In this document: one piece after another, positions 37,340 to 49,239 of the stretch
Layout of the letters: the number at the start of each line of letters is the position of its first letter
Position numbering within the stretch: position 1 is the stretch's first letter
Assembly: GCA_026874595.1 (NCBI GenBank)
Contig: CM049311.1
Location: 56,504,453 to 56,568,452, forward strand
DNA length: 64,000 nucleotides
Source of the DNA: Sipunculus nudus
Taxonomy: Eukaryota; Annelida; Sipuncula; Golfingiida; Sipunculidae
Direction: 5' to 3'
Position numbers and translations under genes: made by a program
The notes under the pieces: model-generated
Databases searched by the model: none
Told to the model about the DNA's origin: nothing
Seen by the model: the letters and a program-made list of their open reading frames with translations, nothing else

Positions 37340-38320
37340 AAGTCATTTATCTTTCGATTGGGCCTGTATTTTAAGAGCATTACGGTGGTATATAGGGTGG
37401 CGAGTTAAGGGTATAAGTCGTATTAAATACATGAATACAAGCGGTGTGTTGACAGACCTAAGCAGATGTTCTCTGGCCTGTGGGGTCCTTGCCGCTTTGT
37501 ACAAATTAGTTGATCTTTTTAAGGTCTCTCCGTGCAACATTTCAGGAAGTGGGAAATTGAATAATTTGCTGTGTCGCTGTTGCCGGGAGCGACGGGACGG
37601 GCTAATGTGGCCGCGAAAAACGTTGCCATGGGGAATGATATGCTCCTAGCAGTTCTACACACAATAACATGACACACGGCCAAGAGGTCGGCAGGTTTTT
37701 GCGCACACGTGCGCGATAGCGGAGAAGCCAGCCCGTTTGTCAAATTAAACCTCTGTCTGTTCCATTCAACATAACGGTACCGCCTTCTCGCCCGCATAAC
37801 CAGGCTGCAACCCATAAAAATGTTTGGTCTATTTCCACGGAAACTTGCGTTGTTACTGGCTTTGAAGTTGGTTCAAGTTGGACTCACTGATATACTTCTT
37901 ACACGGCCCTTGTTATACCCCTCTCTGTACATAGAGTCCCGGTGCCGTGGGAGGGGCAGCGGCCAAATGCCAGAAAACACCATTCGAGTGGGTGTTCATT
38001 TTGTAGCATGTAAATAATATTGTTGTACACTGACGTGGTTTAGCAAATAAACGCACCGCGCTAATGAAAGAAACGCCGATGTTATAAATCGTGCGAAATG
38101 CGAAGGTTGCGCAGTAGACCAGGTGAGAAGTACACCTTGGGATGTCCGTTTTCCAGTAAAATGCATGCCCGTCGCAGATCGGTTTCGTCATGAACATTTT
38201 TACCTCTGGCGGACCTCCAAAGTGTATTACATCATATTATACCTGCCAGCGTACACAGACTGACGGATGACAGTGCTCGTGAGACATCATAAACACATCG
38301 TTCTAGAATTCTTACCGTCA
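37340..38320. other. Long GC-richer single-copy block in the intergenic region
   Basis: About 1 kb of unique sequence with CpG-containing words, for example around 37,570-37,620 and 37,700-37,735. Short open frames occur on both strands without a known domain. It has no splice-bounded exon I can support. It is a candidate regulatory region or an unrecognised transcription unit. Confidence 0.3.
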
Positions 38321-39966
38321 TAACAATAACCACAACGATCCGGGCATAAACATGCCGTAAATATTTAAATTAAACTATACATTGTGGAATTTTAAGTTAT
38401 CATGGGGCATAAATATTCATTGATTTTTTTTATTAATGGAAGCAACTAACGGCTATAAAGTGACATAAAGTTCCTTCTTTTATATTTATATATATGTTTG
38501 TGTGTGCATGTGTTTTTTCATTATCAAGTTTTTTTAGGCGTTTTGTAAACTTTTCACATTGATTCAGCAGTAGTATTATGTGCTAAAAATAATCGAATGT
38601 CACTGATCAGAAAAATATGTGCGCGTGATATTATCTCAACATTATTATGTTTTACATCAGTACATACACCTGTATGTTCCTATATCTTGGCACCGTATTT
38701 TTCAAAATATGTAGAGATCCATGGTATTTTGGGTCCCGGTAGTATACAGGTGTATAGACAATGTGGAAGAGGGAGCGTGTGCCAGAACTCACGTTCCCCT
38801 ACATTATACATCCGCTGAATTGTATTTAATATAAAGTCACATTAATTATTTGCATGACTGGGGTGTCTTCTTACCTGCTAATTTGCATGCACGCCAAAAC
38901 ATTTTTTTAACATTTATTATTTATACATAAACAATATTTCTTTCCCTCCGTTATTTAGTATACATGCTAGCACGTTATGAGGCCCCTTAATCAAATGATG
39001 CATGACGGTATGTCTTCTGTCAACACTGAGCGTTAAGCCGTACATAACATAAATATTTAAAAAAAATACCTTCGGTGAATAATTTAATTTTCGAGAAATT
39101 ATTAACCCATGCAAATAATTTGTGTAACCATCAATGTTAAGACATTTGAAACAAGTATAAAACACAACCCATTTATATCAATGGAATTTCAATGAAGCAA
39201 TATTTTCAAATGCACTTTTCAGTTTCAGAATCTGCTCAGACACATAATAATAACTTATTGAAAATAAATCACATTTTAATTTAAAATATAGAAATCTTAA
39301 TTATGTTTTTTTTTAGAAATAAAACTTAATGTGTTTTAAATGTTCATTAATTAAAAGATTTTTATTTAAAATATTTAAAAAGTGGTAGATTAATTTAGAA
39401 AAGATCTAATACACGCATTCTGCATATATATTATATATATATGTATTTATATATATATTATATATACATATATATCACCACTCGCCATATAGTTTGTTAA
39501 TCATATATAGAAATGCAAATACATTGAAAATTTGTAGGGGCCTTTCCACATACCACTTCTGTTAAATATACATGAAATATAGTGTTTTCTATTCAAAATG
39601 TAATGATATCTGCCAGTTTTCGTTCTGAAATCTTTATAGGTACTCCTAAACACGTGGAGAAATAAACCTGCATGGCGCGATCAGTGGCGCCAAACATAAA
39701 CATAGCGCGCTTGCCACCTGGTGACCGTACCGCACAACTTCAAAAATCAAGATTTCCAAGCTTCGAACCGTTGTTTAATTCTGTGTAACTTCATTTATGT
39801 TTCTGTCCCTTGTTTAGAGTTGTCGCGCACACGTAAGACTGAACGTCTGGTCTTGATCCAGAACAGAATGGTAAACAGACACAGTGGGGCTTTTTTCAAT
39901 CACATACAGATGCATAAACGTATTAAATGTGAACTGAAGATAATAAATCCGTGTGCTGGTAAAAAT

Positions 39967-39993
39967 GATATATATATATATATATATATATAT
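39967..39993. repeat. (TA)n microsatellite
   Basis: A perfect TA run of about 27 bp at the end of the 39.6-39.95-kb unique block. Confidence 0.93.
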
Positions 39994-40232
39994 GTATACG
40001 GCCATAATAAACTAACAACGTGAGATGATATACATATTGTTATAAATGTTTATATATCTTTAACATGGAATTTCTACATTGCGCTATAGGCCAGGACTGT
40101 CGTCGTCATACAGTGTCATGCAATTTGTATAATTTAACCTTTTCTTTAAATCACAATCAGACATCGGTAAATTTATGGGGAATGTCGAACGTGATATGAC
40201 AGAAATCTTATCACATATATAATTTGTTTCTG

Positions 40233-40258
40233 CCCCCCCCCCCCCCCCCCCCCCCCCC
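40233..40258. repeat. Poly-C run
   Basis: About 26 consecutive C residues, a G-quadruplex-forming tract on the minus strand, directly before the 53-bp satellite. Confidence 0.95.
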
Positions 40259-40355
40259 GCTAGGCTATTTAGTCCGAACAACCATACAAATATGGAGATT
40301 TGCCGGGTGCAGACGTTCATGTGGCCGGACGTCACATCTCCAATCTGACGGTAAT

Positions 40356-40740
40356 ATGGAGTTTTCCATGTCGTCCAGTGTACAATCTCTGATCCGCCGA
40401 TTAACCGGGTAGAGCTGGCCATATCGTCCAGTGTACCGTCTCTGATCTGCCAATTAACCGGGTAGAGCTGGCCATATCGTCCAGTGTACCATCCCCGATC
40501 TGTCATTTAACAGGGTATAGTTTTCCATATCGTCTAATCAACCATCTCGGATCTGCTGATTAACCGGGTAGAGTTTTCCATATCGTCCAATCAACCACCT
40601 CCGATCTGTCAATTAACTGGGTATATTGTTTTCCATATTGTCTAATCAAAAATCTCCGATATGCCGATTAACTGGGTAGAGCTGGCCATATCGTCCAGTG
40701 TACCATCCCCTATCTGTCATTTTACCGGGCTGAGTATCTA
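40356..40740 (+). repeat. Minisatellite, 53-bp unit, about 7 copies
   Basis: The unit contains GGCCATATCGTCCAGTGTAC followed by ATCTCTGATCTGCCGATTAA and CCGGGTAGAGCT. GGCC starts at 40,417 and 40,470 give the 53-bp period. Later copies differ more (for example GTCTAATCAA in place of GTCCAGTGTA), and two variant types alternate. Confidence 0.92.
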
Positions 40741-41009
40741 TATACTTTTTAAAGGAATTCGGTCCACATTTGTTCGCAATGTTCTCTGAAACCGCGTTGC
40801 GTACATTGCTGTTCGATACCTCATTTTAAAGGTAATTGTTCCCACAATGCCCTCGCCAATATGAGAATAAATAATTTTCAATGTACACATTTTTATGAAT
40901 AATTTTTGCGTGTTTTATGATCTGCATGGAGGTTTCCGTCTAACACAGCCGAACTGCCTTCGGCAAAGACCGGATTACCTGTGTGATTCAATGCAAACCA
41001 GGATTAAAG

Positions 41010-41100
41010 ACTATTGTGGTATTTTGGCCCGACATTTGACCCAGGATCGGACCCACGTGCGTGGTCAGTAAATGTGATAAACACATGACTCTCTCGTTAT
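41010..41100 (-). mobile_element. Possible tRNA-derived SINE fragment
   Basis: On the minus strand the sequence has CGTGGGTCCGATCCTGG, close to a tRNA B-box, preceded by a CATGTG...ACCACG stretch like the one at 8.85 kb. No intact A-box is evident, so the assignment is weak. A run of about 18 G follows at 41,117-41,134. Confidence 0.2.
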
Positions 41101-41727
41101 AAAGGGGGTTCAACCCGGGGGGGGGGGGGGGGGTTAATTACAAAACCTAATACAAGGTCCCTTTATCCGGAAAAGGGGTTGGGATGGGGTGGTGGTGGGG
41201 GTCCGGCCTCAAAATTGGTCTGATACGATTAAAAAAACGGTTTCAACTTCACTTGGGTCCGCTTCTGCTACTTACGAGCTTTGCATATTTCCGGATCTTT
41301 CTTAAGTAATAGTTTTCTTCCTTAAAACATACATTACATTATATTCTTTATACGTCTTTATACGTAACCAGTCAAAGTTCATCGAAAACGTGAGTTGCAA
41401 CCGCGTCCCTTTCCGGTCGCAAATGTAAACGTCGTCACTTACCGGGTCATCAAGGTAAACATATATACCGGTATATGAGTTTCTTGCTACGAGCGCAGGG
41501 CCACAAGATAAATGCAAACAAAACTATTTGTAAATATCCTATTGAGACAGTATCCCACTGAAAATCCATATTTTCTTTTAACTTTAGAATTAAACAAACT
41601 GAGCCAGAATTCCTCATATTATAGTTTATTCATCTCACCAATCCTGGTAAAAAGCCCGGTATACCGGGTTTATCAGCTATTGTATATATATTAATTGTTA
41701 CATCTGTCTGTTGACATTCTGATTCGT

Positions 41728-42437
41728 GTAGGGCAGGCCCTGGTTTATTGTGCGCAAGAGTCTTACATGTGTCTATTAGGCTGGCATAGCTCGTCGCCAT
41801 TGGAGACGTGAGGGTTGGCCTGGCTCATGTCTCGCGGTCTGAAGTGTAGAAACACAGCGTTCTTTGTTCTAGATGTTTCCAGTGTGTTCCTGTAACGTGT
41901 ATATTGTTTTATGGAGTTAACCATTTCGAGAATTTCGGATAAAAAAATTATAAATAGGGGCTGTGTTTAGAGCCGAGAGAGGAGAGAGAGAAATATTCCA
42001 GCGGACACGCAAGAGTTTGAGTCAGTTTGTGGACCTTTCCGATAATTGCAGCATTTATAGATATTCTTCGATCTTTGTAACAGATTTTATTAAGTCTTCA
42101 GTTTGCCTTTGGGACAAATACTAGAACTTCACTTTTGGATTACAAATTGATTTCGTGATTACATTGGACTATTATTCTCTGAGAAGATTTACGTAAACTG
42201 TTCATCTGGATTAAATGTTTGAAAGGAATTGTCGAGCTGTGACAGTGGTGGTATCCAGAAAAGCCTAGGATCGGGACACTCAGGTACTGTAAATTTTTAT
42301 TGTTTTACTGTGTAATTGTATTGATTTAGTGTATTGTAATGTTAGAATTGTTTAAGGAATAAATTAAAATTATGTGTTAACAAAAAAACAATGACTTCTT
42401 TATTCATTCCCCTTGAAATTTCACGCTGCCTAGGGTT
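41728..42437 (+). mobile_element. Possible solo LTR of an LTR retrotransposon
   Basis: The block starts TGTAGGGCAGG and ends CCTAGGGTTACA, so it has TG...CA ends. It contains a TATA box (TTATAAATAGGGG near 41,950) and an AATAAA near 42,358, in the promoter-then-polyadenylation order of an LTR. No open frame is present. No primer binding site follows, and I could not find a clean target duplication, so the ends are uncertain. It could instead be the promoter and first non-coding exon of an unknown transcript. Confidence 0.35.
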
Positions 42438-42519
42438 ACAGAATCTGATTTTTTTTTATCTCCATAACAAAATTTATGCGCGTCACGACTACGTGATCTG
42501 TTGTTATTAGGTTCCGTAA

Positions 42520-42572
<53 letters not shown>
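42520..42572. repeat. (TA)n microsatellite
   Basis: A TA run of about 52 bp. Confidence 0.96.
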
Positions 42573-42574
<2 letters not shown>

Positions 42575-43430
42575 GAATATGTATATAATATTAGTTTGTA
42601 ATCTTTCTGTCACCTCGACACTTGTACATTTGTTTTCCATCAGCAACATGTTTTAATACATTTTTCATAAATACATGTTTTCATAAATAAGGTCCATACT
42701 GGCAGTTTTAGATGTTCAACTTTGTAATACATGTAATAAGTGGTGTGTGGTTAAGCTTAACAAAATGATTCTGCAATTTTGCATTTAAGATCATAAATAC
42801 ATTCATGGTCACCTAATAAGGAAGGGTATATAAAATATCAGTTATTGTAAATAAAATATAAATTTGTCAGAAATCAGAGTGTAAAAATGACACAATCGAT
42901 CTCCATTGGAACATGAACACAGAAAGCGTATACAGCAGCAACAGACTGAGGAATGGTGGTAATACACCGGTTTATACCTCCCGGGTATACTTTATAGGCG
43001 TCATATACCCTGCCGTAATAACTGACGCTCAGTCCATGTGCTAAGTCAGCCGTGATTAATCTACAACCGGCGTATATCACACTAATAGGTTCACTAACGT
43101 CAGAACAGGTAAAAATAATCAACTATGTTTATATATATAGATACCATTGCATCCTGCCGTCCCTTTCTCTGTCTATATCTTTTAGTCTGTCTCTCAGTCT
43201 CTCAGATCGAGTCACAATAATATTTGAATCTTGGGATGTATAAGCTCCATCACTGCCGTGTATTACGTTAATGATGGTACGTTCAGTATTTTCCATGTTG
43301 TTCTTATACCGTTACGGGAAACATATTCTCCTCCAATTCATCTCTTTCCGTCTTCCTTTTCTGACCATACTCATTCTCCTCCTCTGACAATGATGATGAA
43401 ACAATATACCTTACAAATAGCGCCATAATC

Positions 43431-43565
43431 CATGTCAAACAGGGAACAGAAGCAAGAATCCATTCACATCTGAGGAAGGGGACCAAGCACCCGAAAGCTT
43501 GGTTAAAAAGACTTCACACAACCAGTCTTTCAAAAGATATCAACCAGTTACACTATTTTCTTTGG
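43431..43565 (+). ncRNA. Second hammerhead-like hairpin, possible Penelope-type fragment
   Basis: CTGAGGA (43,470-43,476) is followed by A, GGG, a loop, CCC and then GAAA (43,493-43,496). This is the same order as in the motif at 29.5 kb. An alternative 7-bp stem pairs ACCAAGC (43,482-43,488) with GCTTGGT (43,497-43,503). The flanks differ from the 29.5-kb copy, so the shared part is the structure rather than the sequence. Such hairpins occur at ends of Penelope-like retroelements. Ribozyme activity is not established. Confidence 0.35.
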
Positions 43566-43889
43566 TAAGTAACAGACTAGCATTACAATTCACCCCTCCA
43601 TAAAGTTGCTGTTCTGATATTGAAATGAATCTCCTATCTCTCTTTATCCCGCCTCACGCTCTATCTCAGCCTCCTCTGTTGATGATGACGTTCTGACACC
43701 GATAAGTGAAGCTCCATTTGCTCTCCAATTGAATATCCTACTTCTTATCTTTTTCAGAGGATGATAATTAATTTATGATACTGAACAATGAACATCCTTC
43801 TCCTGTGCCACCACATGCAACTCAGCCATCTACTGTATGGTACTTGTACATGAGACACGTTCCCTCACACGCTTTAAATCCCTTCTTAT

Positions 43890-44290
43890 CGCCCGCTTCC
43901 TTATTTTCCTCTTCCTTCTCCTTCTCCTCGTCCCCCTTCTCATATTTCTTCTTTTCATCATCATCCTTTTCCTTACCCTTTTTCGTTTTTTCTCTCATTC
44001 ACCTTACTCTCCTCCTCGTTCTCCATCTTCTTTACTTTCTTCTTCTTCTTCTTATCCTTCTTATCCTCATCCTCCTCCTACTTCTTCCCCAACTTCTCCT
44101 TCTCCTCTTCCATCCCCTCTCAACCTCTTTCTACTCCGCTTCTAACTCCTCCTTCTTCTTTCCCTGTTCCTTTTCCTTCTATACTTCTGTTCTTTCGCGT
44201 TCTTTTTTCTTTTCCTTTTTTTTTTTTTCTTCTTATGTTGTCCTATTCCACCTGCTGCTCTCCCTCCTTCATTTCCTCCTCTTACCCTTC
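43890..44290 (+). repeat. 400-bp polypyrimidine tract
   Basis: The plus strand is almost pure C and T, with TTC, CTT and CCT words, so strand asymmetry is extreme. It produces long spurious open frames rich in Ser, Phe and Leu. Such tracts can form triplex (H-DNA). Confidence 0.9.
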
Positions 44291-44579
44291 CGTTGGTGAT
44301 GGCGATGTTCTGAAATTGATAGGTGAAGTAAGTTCTCCAGTTCCTATTTCACTTCTTCTCCTCTGATGATAATAATTAAGGTTCTTTTATATTAAAATAC
44401 GTTCTCACTCACCTATATATTTCTACTTCAACTCCATATTTCCCTCCCTCTCTACCACAGACGACAATGATGATGCTGTTTTGATACTGATACTTGAGGC
44501 CCGTGGCTCTGCTACTCCACTCTCGATCTGCACTTCTTCTTCCTCTTCCCACTCAGCGACCTATCGACCCTCTGAGATC

Positions 44580-45060
44580 ACGACCAGAAAACTGGCGACC
44601 AGAGTGCATTTACATCTAGGTCTGAGGATCGCATTATAAGGCCACATGAGGATGCAAATATTTTTCGTCATTTCTAATAACGCCTCATGGCCTACAGATA
44701 CACTGTAAATTGATCTAATCCAGACTAATCGTTTGCATTTTAGTGTACTTTCTAACAACACCAAACATGAACGAGAAAAAATCCGTTCTAACTCAGCATA
44801 TTGGTAAAACCCTCCACATGTTTGTTGAATTTCTGGCCGCATGAATCGAAGCTTGGCTCGCGTGGGTTACTGGGTACAGCAAATTTGTGCGCAATACAGG
44901 AAATGACTCGTTACCATAGAGACGGGGTTTCAGTTTCGGTTGTGAGTTCACATGTATTCTCCTGCATATTCATCGTTCGTAGCATTATGTTAAGATTATG
45001 GGCTGTTTACAAAACAACAATATGAAGGCAACATAATGGTAGACCACTGCGATGCATTCC
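44580..45060. other. Unique block with an X-box-like word
   Basis: Non-repetitive sequence between repeats, without a supported exon. It contains GTTACCATAGAGAC at 44,910-44,923, which matches the RFX X-box consensus. Function is unknown. Confidence 0.25.
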
Positions 45061-45236
45061 ACGATATTGCTTGTATTACGACTCAAGTAGGCTTACCAGT
45101 CCAATTATCATTACTTACTGAGTAGGGTTGTCACGGCTACTACCCGTGATGATGATAATGATGTTCTGATGCATCCCATCCTCATCCGTCCTCGGTTACT
45201 GGGATGATGTTCTTCTGATACTCGTACATAAGTGAT

Positions 45237-45237
<1 letters not shown>

Positions 45238-45264
<27 letters not shown>
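45238..45264. repeat. Poly-C/(CA)n tract
   Basis: A run of about 14 C residues followed by a short CA repeat. Confidence 0.93.
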
Positions 45265-45267
<3 letters not shown>

Positions 45268-45608
45268 CTTTTCACACACTCCTGTGTCCCTTTTCCTCTT
45301 CATATGAAGTTAGTGAAAAGAGAAACCATGTATTTTGTTTTTCTTCTTGTGATAAAAACTTACTAGGAATGAACAACTAAGCATTTGATAAGAGCACGTA
45401 AATTCAACAAGTTGCTTCTCAAAGGATTGTACCAATGTGTTAACCTGTTCGCTAGAGAGTTCCGGTGATATTGGACCTAGAATTTGCCGGAATATGACGC
45501 TAGGTTATCCCAGGAAATCCCCTATGTTGACATGTGAAGCTGTTATGGCTGTGACTAAAGCTGCTTTGAGATATTATGAGGACTTCGTATGACGAGGTCA
45601 TTGTCTGA

Positions 45609-46605
45609 TGTCACTTGTAAATGTATCATCTGAGGATGATCGTCAGGTATCTCCTGCCTATGTCACTGGTAAATTTATTATCTTAGGATGATCGTCAGGT
45701 ATCTCCTGTCTATGTCAATGGTAAATGTATCATCTGAGGATGATCAACAGGTATCTCCTGCCTATGTCACTGGTAAATGTACCATCTGAGGATGATCGTC
45801 AGGTATCTCCTGCCTATGTCACTGGTAAATGTATCATCTGAGGATGATCAACAATATCTCCTGCCTATGTCACTGGTAAATGTATCATCTGAGGATGATC
45901 TTCATGTATCTCCTGCCTATGTCACTGGTAAATGTACCATCTGAGGATGATCGTCAGGTATCTCCTGCCTATGTCACTGGTAAATGTATCATCTGAGGAT
46001 GATCAACAGGTATCTCCTGCCTATGTCACTGGTAAATGTATCATCTGAGGATGATCAACAGGTATCTCCTGCCTATGTCACTGGTAAATGTATCATCTGA
46101 GGATGATCGTCATGTATCTCCTGCCTATGTCACTGGTAAATGTACCATCTGAGGATGATCGTCAGGTATCTCCTGCCTATGTCACTGGTAAATGTATCAT
46201 CTGAGGATGATCGTCATGTATCTCCTGCCTATGTCACTGGTAAATGTATCATCTGAGGATGATCGTCAGGTATCTCCTGCCTATGTCACTGGTAAATGTA
46301 TCATCTGAGGATGATCGTCAGGTATCTCCTGCCTATGTCACTGGTAAATGTATCATCTGAGGATGATCGTCAGGTATCTCCTGCCTATGTCACTGGTAAA
46401 TGTATCATCTGAGGATGATCGTCAGGTATCTCCTGCCTATGTCACTGGTAAATGTATCATCTGAGGATGATCAACAGCTATCTCCTGCCTATGTCACTGG
46501 TAAATGTATCATCTGAGGGTGATCGTCATGACAGGTATCTCCTGCCTATGTCACTGGTAAATGTATCATCTGAGGATGATCGTCAGGTATCTCCTGCCTA
46601 TGGTA
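45609..46605 (+). repeat. Minisatellite, 52-bp unit, about 19 copies
   Basis: The unit contains TGTCACTGGTAAATGTATCA followed by TCTGAGGATGATCGTCAGG and TATCTCCTGCCTA, with a 52-bp spacing (45,609, 45,661, 45,713 and onward). Most copies are nearly identical. Variants fall into classes at one site: GATCGTCAGG, GATCAACAGG and GATCGTCATG. One copy lost three bases and one gained ATGAC near 46,525. Each unit holds the hairpin ATCATC-TGAG-GATGAT. The period is not a multiple of three, so coding is unlikely. Confidence 0.96.
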
Positions 46606-46737
46606 TTGACCTCGCTGATGGGGTTCGCACATTGTTGTGAAATAGAGTGTCCCATCTAACGGTCAGATGTCATCTTCTTTTGTGAACTCGACACGCTTAC
46701 ATCTTCGTAACAGCAAGATACATGAACAAACATTAAA

Positions 46738-46738
46738 C

Positions 46739-46782
<44 letters not shown>
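46738..46782. repeat. (GAT)n microsatellite
   Basis: A perfect GAT trinucleotide run of about 45 bp. Confidence 0.97.
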
Positions 46783-47054
46783 CATACATGAGGAAAAATA
46801 GAAATTAGCTTTACTTTGTGATATAGGAATCATATCTTGATTACTGGGAAGATCAACGGCGAGCGGTATTCAAACACTGGAAAGGTTTCAAGGTGTATTT
46901 GATCTATATGATTTAGTGTATATGAATAGTATGGAACGGGCATGAGGCCAAAACACGCATTTCTATGTCACTAACGTATGAAATTACCCGTTTTGATGCA
47001 GAGATGGTTAACTAGAAATACTAAACGTTCCACTTTGATCTTAGCAGAACGAAA

Positions 47055-47300
47055 AGGGCCCGGGCTTGTTGGACCCATTATCTCGGATTGGTTGGATCCC
47101 TGATCCAAAGTTTGTTGGACCCGTTATCGCAGATTGGTAAGACGATAGGTCCAAGGTTAGTTGGGCCCGTTATCTCAGATTGGTGGGATCCTTGGTCCAA
47201 GGTTTATTGAACCCGTAATATCAGATCATTGGGATCCTTGGTCCACTGTTTGTTGGGCTTGTTATCTCGGAATGGTTGGATCCTTGGTCCTAGGCTGTTG
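47055..47300 (+). repeat. Degenerate minisatellite, about 47-bp unit, 5 copies
   Basis: The unit has the form TTGTTGGACCCGTTATCTC, then AGATTGGTTGGATCC, then TTGGTCCAAGG. Copies are diverged, and GGATCC sites recur in most of them. Confidence 0.8.
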
Positions 47301-47479
47301 ACCCAGTATTTTAAATTTGCCGAATAGCTTATGTCGAAATGCATTTCTCAAAGGAAGGGATGTGGACTAAAGACACGTGTATAAGGCGAATGTGTTAATT
47401 TCAAATTGTCAGATATCATGATAGACCAACCTGAAGTTCCGCAAGGATAAGTGTTAATGTTTTCTTAATCTTCTGAGAA

Positions 47480-48250
47480 AAAAACAGGAAACATTGATTT
47501 TGTTTTGCCCCAAGAAAGCAGGTCTACGCAAGTGGCGCCATCTATAGCTTGAAACTACATAGCAGTCACATGATCAATATTCCTGTGAATTCTGGTGCGG
47601 ATAGTTGTAGCCTATGAAAAAACATCAAATTGCGATCGACCAATTCTGACATTCCATATAAAGACGCTACTTTTAAAATAATTGTTCATACTAATTAATG
47701 TTCCCTTGTTTTGTGGAATTATCTACAATAATATTAAAGCTAAAAAGTTATATATTTTCTCACTTATTTACAAAAGAGTTTACAAAATTTGTTCGGGCCA
47801 CAGAATGTAGGTAACACAGGTGGCGCAACATACAACACAGACCATTTATACATTATCCATGTCCCTGCGAACCTTGGTGCTGAAAATTGTAGCCATTCCT
47901 GAGATATTTGGTAAAAGTCATTAAGTATGTAACAAGACACTGTCAAATGACCGACCGACCAGATTGAAGTTCTGAAAAATAATTCGACTGAATTCTACCC
48001 ATTTTATTTCCCTTAAAATAAGGAAATATTTTATCTGATATAAAAGCCGATGTATTAATAAGTTATGAATTTTCTCCGCAAAAAGACGAAAAGCTCATTC
48101 GGCAAGCAGAAAGTAGGCCACCAAAAGCTTATATCTGAATTTTCATTTCATGATTAAAAACTTTGCAAAGTTTCATAACAACAGCTAAAACGGCTGTTGA
48201 GATATTTGTCAACAGGCGGCAGACGGTGGACACGGACGCTTGGTTAAGAG
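47480..48250 (+). repeat. Two to three diverged copies of a roughly 300-bp repeat
   Basis: Near 47,515-47,620 and 47,800-47,905 the same words recur in order: GGTGGCGC(C/A)A, then GAA..(T)TGGTGC.GA, then TTGTAGCC.. . A third, weaker copy around 48,090-48,240 has AGAAAGTAGGCCACC and ends CAGGCGGCAGACGGTGGAC. GACCGACCGACC and CGGACG-type ends are common in dispersed molluscan repeats. The family was not identified. Confidence 0.5.
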
Positions 48251-49239
48251 AGTGAACTAATAAATGGTCTTGTGCATGAAAATAAACTTTGAGAAGAGAG
48301 GGGGTTGACGAGAAAAATGGTTGTCAATTGATTACGGTGCAGATTTTCTCCGTGTCTGCTTGTTGTTAGGTATTTCTTGTGGAAATAAAGATCGAGGCAT
48401 CCTGACAAAAAGTGGCCCGCTATGTACACTAATAAAGTCTTTGCTATATTTTGAGGAAAGCAGGAAATAGAACAATTGCATCGTTTATACAACAATAAAA
48501 GCCGCATATTTTATCAAATATGGCATATGGAAGGAACTTCATCTCTTTTTTCTTCTGATCTTTTCTTTTGGTTCTTTTGTAAAATTTAATTATATTATAT
48601 ACAAACTATATTATATTTAGTTTTGCATATACCAGTTGATAACTATTCGATGCATATGTAATATCCATGCTATTGGAAACGGGTCATTATGGATCATACC
48701 AATACAAATATAAAAAATATGGATATTTTGCATATTACGTTCTGTAACATTAATATGCAATATGTTTAAATTAAAAAAAATAACAAGAGATCATTCATTT
48801 GTTCCATACAAATTGACAGCTTGTTATTTGCCTTAATCTTAAATATATATAAATCATCACATGCGCTTTCCGAAATGGAACATAATAGGTCAGACCATTT
48901 GTTTCAAATAATCAAATAAGACTGTTACATTGTGTTATGTTAACAACAAGAAATTCATGAACCCTGCGATAAATAAACATTATTATGAAGATATGTGGTT
49001 GATCGAAAATATCAAACAGTGGTTTGTTATAGTGTCTCCCTCTGGGCCACGATGGGAGCACTAAATCCTCTTTCCTCCGACTCTGAATGTATTGTTTATA
49101 TTTATTGAGCTTCACTTTTCATTAGCTTATATTGGGGACATTTATTTTTTTTTAAAACTTATTGTTATTATTAATGTAGAAACACAAACTTATGTATATA
49201 TTATTAATGCGTATACTTTTCTAATATTATACACACTAA

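Larger units (their letters stand above)
43370..45200 (+). repeat. Dispersed GATGATG-GTTCTGATA repeat block
   Basis: A word close to GATGATGATGTTCTGATACT with GATA.GTGAAG after it recurs near 43,680, 44,297, 44,461 and 45,145. A shorter form occurs near 43,390. Each copy lies next to pyrimidine-rich sequence. The spacing is irregular, so it looks like an old large tandem or a dispersed element whose spacers expanded. Confidence 0.55.

Noticed and set aside
37604-37640. RFX X-box at GTTGCCATGGGGAA
   Set aside because: The right half lacks the required RNRAC end, so it is only a half match.
43775-44299. A 174-codon Ser/Phe/Leu-rich open frame
   Set aside because: It is the translation of a polypyrimidine tract; there is no independent sign of coding.
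45609-46605. CRISPR-like array
   Set aside because: The repeats are head-to-tail without unique spacers, in a eukaryotic genome; it is a minisatellite.
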